A stretch of DNA of 45,119 nucleotides. It comes from Dermatophilaceae bacterium. Lineage in GTDB: Bacteria; Actinomycetota; Actinomycetes; Actinomycetales; Dermatophilaceae. A program made the position numbers and the translations under genes. A model generated the notes under the pieces. It did no database searches. It was given only the letters and a program-made list of their open reading frames with translations, and was not told where the DNA came from. The DNA is taken from positions 1 through 45,119 of the forward strand of contig JAICIN010000003.1 in assembly GCA_025924375.1 (NCBI GenBank), read 5' to 3'. Shown one piece after another: positions 42,027 through 45,119 of the stretch (position 1 is its first letter; each line of letters starts with the position of its first letter).

Positions 42027-42470
42027 TCAGCCCTCGACGCGGTTCTTGAGCTCCTTGAGCGCGGTGTCGATGATGACCTTCTCCGCCTTGCGCTTGAGCA
42101 TCCCGAGCATCGGGATCTTGACGTCGACGGCCAGCCGGTAGGTCACCGTGGTGCCACCGCCCGCCGGGGCCAGCGTGTAGGAGCCGTTCATGGCCTTCAG
42201 GACCGTGGCCTGCACCAGCGTCCAGGAGACGACGCCGGTGCCGTTCGACGCCACGTCCCAGTCGTAGTCGAGGGTGTAGGTGTCCTTGATGGCGCCCGCG
42301 TCGAGGGTGAACTCGACCTGGTCGGGCCAGCCGTCGCCCTCCTCGCTGAGGACGGTCACCTTCTTCACCTCGGTGGCCCACTGCGGGTAGCTGTCGAAGT
42401 CGGCGATGACGTCGAGCACCTCGCCCGGCGCGGCGGCGATCTCGATGCTGGACTCGGTGCGGTCGGCCAT
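42027..42470 (-). CDS. SRPBCC family (polyketide cyclase-like) protein
   Basis: 147 residues. EIAAAPGEVLDVIADFDSYPQW is the START/Bet v1-type opening, followed by beta strands enclosing a hydrophobic pocket and a final long helix (LKRKAEKVIIDTALKELKNRVEG). It probably binds a lipid or other hydrophobic ligand; no catalytic residues are evident. It corresponds to Rv2185c, which likewise lies next to the ArsA-like and fadD15 genes. It is the first gene of the minus-strand run SRPBCC, ArsA, zinc-ribbon, ROK, ROK, EEP. TAGCCT (complement of 42478-42483) seven bases before ATG marks a leaderless promoter. Confidence 0.88.
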   Translation of the reverse strand: MADRTESSIEIAAAPGEVLDVIADFDSYPQWATEVKKVTVLSEEGDGWPDQVEFTLDAGAIKDTYTLDYDWDVASNGTGVVSWTLVQATVLKAMNGSYTLAPAGGGTTVTYRLAVDVKIPMLGMLKRKAEKVIIDTALKELKNRVEG

Positions 42471-42477
42471 GGCGGGA

Positions 42478-42524
42478 AGGCTACAGCGTGGTCCCTCCCG
42501 CCCCCCGCTACCGCTGGGTAAGGT
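42478..42524. promoter_or_regulatory. Divergent -10 boxes of the SRPBCC operon and fadD15
   Basis: The minus strand reads TAGCCT (complement of 42478-42483), seven bases from the SRPBCC ATG. The plus strand has TAAGGT (42519-42524), which would start a transcript near 42531, about 34 bases before the fadD15 GTG. No clear -35 boxes. Confidence 0.45.
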
Positions 42525-42564
42525 TCGGCGTGACGGAAGCAGCCCGTGTCGAAGGAGTCCTCCC

Positions 42565-44364
42565 GTGCAGAGCCTCGTCGTTCCGCCGCTCGTGCCGCCG
42601 AGCACGGTGGGCTCCCTGGCGGACCTTCCCGGGCGCAACGCCGCTGCCGCGCCCGGCCGGGTGGCCTTCTCGCGCAGGGAGGGCAGCCGGTGGGTCGACG
42701 TCACTGCCGCGGAGTTCCACCAGGAGGTCCGGGCCCTCGCCAAGGGCCTCGTCGCAGCCGGTGTCGCCCCTGGCGACCGCGTCGCGCTCATGTCCAAGAC
42801 GCGCTACGAGTGGACCCTCGTCGACTTCGCGATCTGGACCGTGGGCGCGGTGACGGTGCCCATCTACGAGACCTCGTCGGCGGACCAGGTCGCGTGGATC
42901 CTCGAGGACTCCGGCTCGGTCGCCATCGTCGTCGAGACGGCCGCCCACGAGGCGACCGTCGAGGCCATCCGCGACCACGCGGTGGGGCTGCGGTCGGTGT
43001 GGCAGATCGACGGCGGCGCGCTCGCGGCGCTGGGCACCGGCGGATCTGGCGTCTCCGACGCCGAGCTCGACGCCACCCGCGACGGCGTCGACCGCACGTG
43101 CGTGGCGACGGTCATCTACACCTCCGGCACGACGGGCCGCCCCAAGGGGTGCGAGCTGACACACGACAACTTCATGGCGCTCTCGGAGAACGCCGTGGAG
43201 CGCCTCTCGGCGGTGGTCTCCAGCGATGACGCCTCCACCCTGCTGTTCCTGCCCCTGGCCCACGTCTTCGCCCGGTTCATCGAGGTCCTCTGCGTCACGG
43301 CCCAGGCGCGCATGGGGCACAGCGCCGACATCAAGAACCTGCTGGCCGACTTCGCGACGTTCCGGCCGACCTTCATCCTCGCCGTGCCCCGCGTGTTCGA
43401 GAAGATCTACAACTCCTCCGAGCAGAAGGCGACCTCCGAGGGCAAGGGCAAGATCTTCAGCACTGCGGCGGAGACCGCCATCGCGTGGTCGACCGCCCTC
43501 GACGACGGCCGCCCGGGCCTCGGGCTGCGGGTGCGGCACGCCGTGTTCGACCGGCTCGTCTACAGCAGGCTCCGTGACGCCATGGGCGGGCAGGTCCGCT
43601 ACGCCGTCTCTGGGGGAGCCCCGCTCGGCACCCGCCTCGGCCACTTCTTCCGCGGCGTCGGCGTGACGATCCTCGAGGGCTACGGCCTCACCGAGACGAC
43701 GGCGCCGGCCACGGTCAACACCCCCGAGCTGGTCAAGATCGGCACGGTCGGCCCACCGCTGCCCGGCGTCGGGATCCGCATCGCCGAGGACGGCGAGATC
43801 CTCGTCACGGGCGTCAACGTCTTCCGCGGCTACCACGACAACACGGAGGCGACGGCCGCCGCTATCGAGGACGGGTGGTTCCACACCGGTGACCTCGGCA
43901 GCCTCGACGACGACGGGTTCCTCAGGATCACCGGCCGCAAGAAGGAGATCCTCGTGACCGCCGGCGGCAAGAACGTCGTGCCGGCTGTCCTGGAGGACCG
44001 CCTGCGGGCGCACCCCCTGGTGTCCCAGTGCATCGTCGTCGGTGACCAGCGGCCGTTCATCGGCGCGCTCATCACCCTCGACGCGGAGATGTACCCGGCC
44101 TGGGCGGCCAACAACGGGCTGGCCGGCGTCACCATCGAGCGGGCGCGAGAGCACGAGGGGGTCCTCGCCGAGCTCCAGCGGGCGGTCGACGAGGCCAACG
44201 AGGCGGTGTCGCGTGCCGAGTCGATCCGCTCGTTCGCCGTGCTCGACGGTGACTTCACCGAGGAGAACGGCTACCTCACGCCGTCCCTGAAGCTCAAGCG
44301 CAACGTCGTCATGCGCGACTTCGAGGACGAGGTCGAAGCGCTCTACTCCCGCCCGAAGCCCTGA
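42565..44364 (+). CDS. fadD15: Long-chain acyl-CoA synthetase (FadD15-type AMP-dependent ligase)
   Basis: 599 residues from GTG 42565; GAAGGAG lies 7 bases upstream. Adenylation motifs: P-loop VIYTSGTTGRPKGCELTH (about 180-197), LPLAHVFARFIE, YAVSGGAPL, GYGLTETTAPATVN, WFHTGDLGSLDDDGFLRITGRKKE and the C-terminal lysine in NGYLTPSLKLKRN. The YGLTETTAP and GRKKEILVTAGGKNV patterns fit FadD15 of the long-chain ligases. It activates fatty acids to acyl-CoA through acyl-AMP. It is divergent from the SRPBCC gene, as in the Rv2185c-Rv2187 region. The stop is embedded in CTGA, which may start the next gene. Confidence 0.92.
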   Translation: MQSLVVPPLVPPSTVGSLADLPGRNAAAAPGRVAFSRREGSRWVDVTAAEFHQEVRALAKGLVAAGVAPGDRVALMSKTRYEWTLVDFAIWTVGAVTVPIYETSSADQVAWILEDSGSVAIVVETAAHEATVEAIRDHAVGLRSVWQIDGGALAALGTGGSGVSDAELDATRDGVDRTCVATVIYTSGTTGRPKGCELTHDNFMALSENAVERLSAVVSSDDASTLLFLPLAHVFARFIEVLCVTAQARMGHSADIKNLLADFATFRPTFILAVPRVFEKIYNSSEQKATSEGKGKIFSTAAETAIAWSTALDDGRPGLGLRVRHAVFDRLVYSRLRDAMGGQVRYAVSGGAPLGTRLGHFFRGVGVTILEGYGLTETTAPATVNTPELVKIGTVGPPLPGVGIRIAEDGEILVTGVNVFRGYHDNTEATAAAIEDGWFHTGDLGSLDDDGFLRITGRKKEILVTAGGKNVVPAVLEDRLRAHPLVSQCIVVGDQRPFIGALITLDAEMYPAWAANNGLAGVTIERAREHEGVLAELQRAVDEANEAVSRAESIRSFAVLDGDFTEENGYLTPSLKLKRNVVMRDFEDEVEALYSRPKP

Positions 44365-45119
44365 GCACCCCCGCCCGCCGCGGCGTCGGCCTCGCCCTGG
44401 TCTGGCTCGCGTACTTCGGCGTCCTCCAGTGGAGCGTGGTGCGGTTCCGCGTCCCCATCGTGCTCGTCCTCACCGCGAGCGCCGTCCTCCTCGCACTGTG
44501 GCAGTGGCGGGGCTGGCGGGTCGAGCTCACCCCCGCCGCGGCCGCCACCGCCCTGGCCGGCAGCGCCCTCGCCACCCTGCTCGTCCCCCTGTTCACGTAC
44601 CTGCCGCCGGGAGGGCTCGCGGTGGCCAGCACGCTTCTCGTCGCAGGACCGCTGCTGTGCGCGGCGCTCCTGTGGGCCGGGGAGCGGCGCGCGGTGCCCG
44701 CCGCGCTGCTCGCCCTGCTCCTGTATGCCGTGGTGTCGGCCGTCGCGGTCCTCACCGATCGCGCCCCGCACATCGACGTCTGGGTGACGCTGCAGCAGGC
44801 AAGCGACGGGCTGGCCCGCGGGCAGGACATCTACGCCATGACGTGGACCGGCTCACCCGGGATCCAGGACGCCATCACCTACCTCCCGGTCACGGCGGTG
44901 CTGCTCGCGCCCGGCCGCTGGCTCGGCGGCGACGTCCGGTGGGCGCTGCTGGTCTGGTCCGTCGTCGCGGCCGCCGGCGCCTGGCTGCTGGCCGCGAGGC
45001 TGCCGCGTGGCCGGGCGGCCCACGGGTCCACGACGGGCCCCCGCTGGGTGGCGGCCGCCGTGGTCGCGGTCGTCCTCCTGCCGCCCGGGACCCTCACCCA
45101 GGTCGACCAGGCGTGGACC
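44361..45119 (+). CDS. Polytopic membrane protein, possibly GT87-like glycosyltransferase (partial, 3' end outside window)
   Basis: An open frame of 253 codons runs to the window end. The earliest possible start is CTG 44361, overlapping the fadD15 stop (CTGA); a GTG at about 44436 is another option. At least six hydrophobic helices are visible, including VGLALVWLAYFGVLQWSVV and ALLALLLYAVVSAVAVL. A luminal-type loop then reads DVWVTLQQASDGLARGQDIYAMTW ... AITYLPVTAVLLAPGRWLGGDVRW, resembling the first extracytoplasmic loop and YxP segment of GT-C/GT87 polyprenyl-phosphate mannosyltransferases. M. tuberculosis carries a GT87 enzyme (Rv2181) in this neighbourhood. Assignment is tentative because the C-terminal half is missing. 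Confidence 0.6.
   Translation, partial: MSTPARRGVGLALVWLAYFGVLQWSVVRFRVPIVLVLTASAVLLALWQWRGWRVELTPAAAATALAGSALATLLVPLFTYLPPGGLAVASTLLVAGPLLCAALLWAGERRAVPAALLALLLYAVVSAVAVLTDRAPHIDVWVTLQQASDGLARGQDIYAMTWTGSPGIQDAITYLPVTAVLLAPGRWLGGDVRWALLVWSVVAAAGAWLLAARLPRGRAAHGSTTGPRWVAAAVVAVVLLPPGTLTQVDQAWT

Overview
The window is very G+C-rich (my rough estimate is 72-73%). Almost every base is coding, GTG starts are common, and many gene ends overlap by a few bases. Gene content (PASTA-type kinase, Rv2175c-like regulator, FadD15-type ligase, DUF3040, DUF7455, SAV_6107-type HEPN protein, actinobacterial SOS box) points to an actinobacterium. The topoisomerase IV pair and overall gene order suggest Micrococcales, perhaps Intrasporangiaceae; the family is inference. 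About 38 protein genes are supported. I see no tRNA, rRNA, insertion sequence, prophage or CRISPR array.

Layout. 1-3643 (minus): an ECF-type sigma factor, a membrane-anchored Asp-box propeller protein coupled to it, and a partial GNAT/acyl-CoA-synthetase-like protein acetyltransferase. 3709-7861 (plus): nitroreductase, topoisomerase IV subunit A and a sucrase/ferredoxin-like protein. 8060-12717 (plus): a sugar ABC importer (binding protein and two permeases, no ATPase), a small membrane protein and a LacI regulator, with a LacI-type palindrome in front. 12714-14888 (minus): topoisomerase IV subunit B, with a hairpin-forming leader. 15240-15959 (plus): DUF7455 and DUF456 proteins. 16055-23363 (minus): DUF3040, then a DNA-damage operon read as DUF6504, HEPN, DnaE2, methyltransferase and Pol IV, headed by a perfect SOS box at 23472-23489.

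23584-45119 contains genes that correspond to the Mycobacterium tuberculosis Rv2172c-Rv2188c neighbourhood: MetF, polyprenyl synthetase, Rv2175c-like regulator, PASTA kinase, class II DAHP synthase, PlsC, ArsA-like ATPase, SRPBCC protein and FadD15. A four-LysM transglycosylase, an EamA transporter, a NarL-type two-component system, tandem ROK sugar kinases and an EEP-family phosphohydrolase lie among them. The window ends inside a polytopic membrane protein that may be a GT87-like glycosyltransferase.

The most unusual signal is not a gene. The octamer GTATGCCG (or CGGCATAC) occurs 20 times by my reading on both strands and in all codon phases, repeatedly imposing rare codons. Every GTATGCC I found continues with G, and the C-variant GTACGCCG was found only once. 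Other notable signals are the palindrome in the parE leader (built from two of these octamers), the TTACATCGATGTAA palindrome between the regulator and the LysM gene, a 28-bp perfect palindrome inside the sugar operon, and a series of near-identical leaderless promoters.
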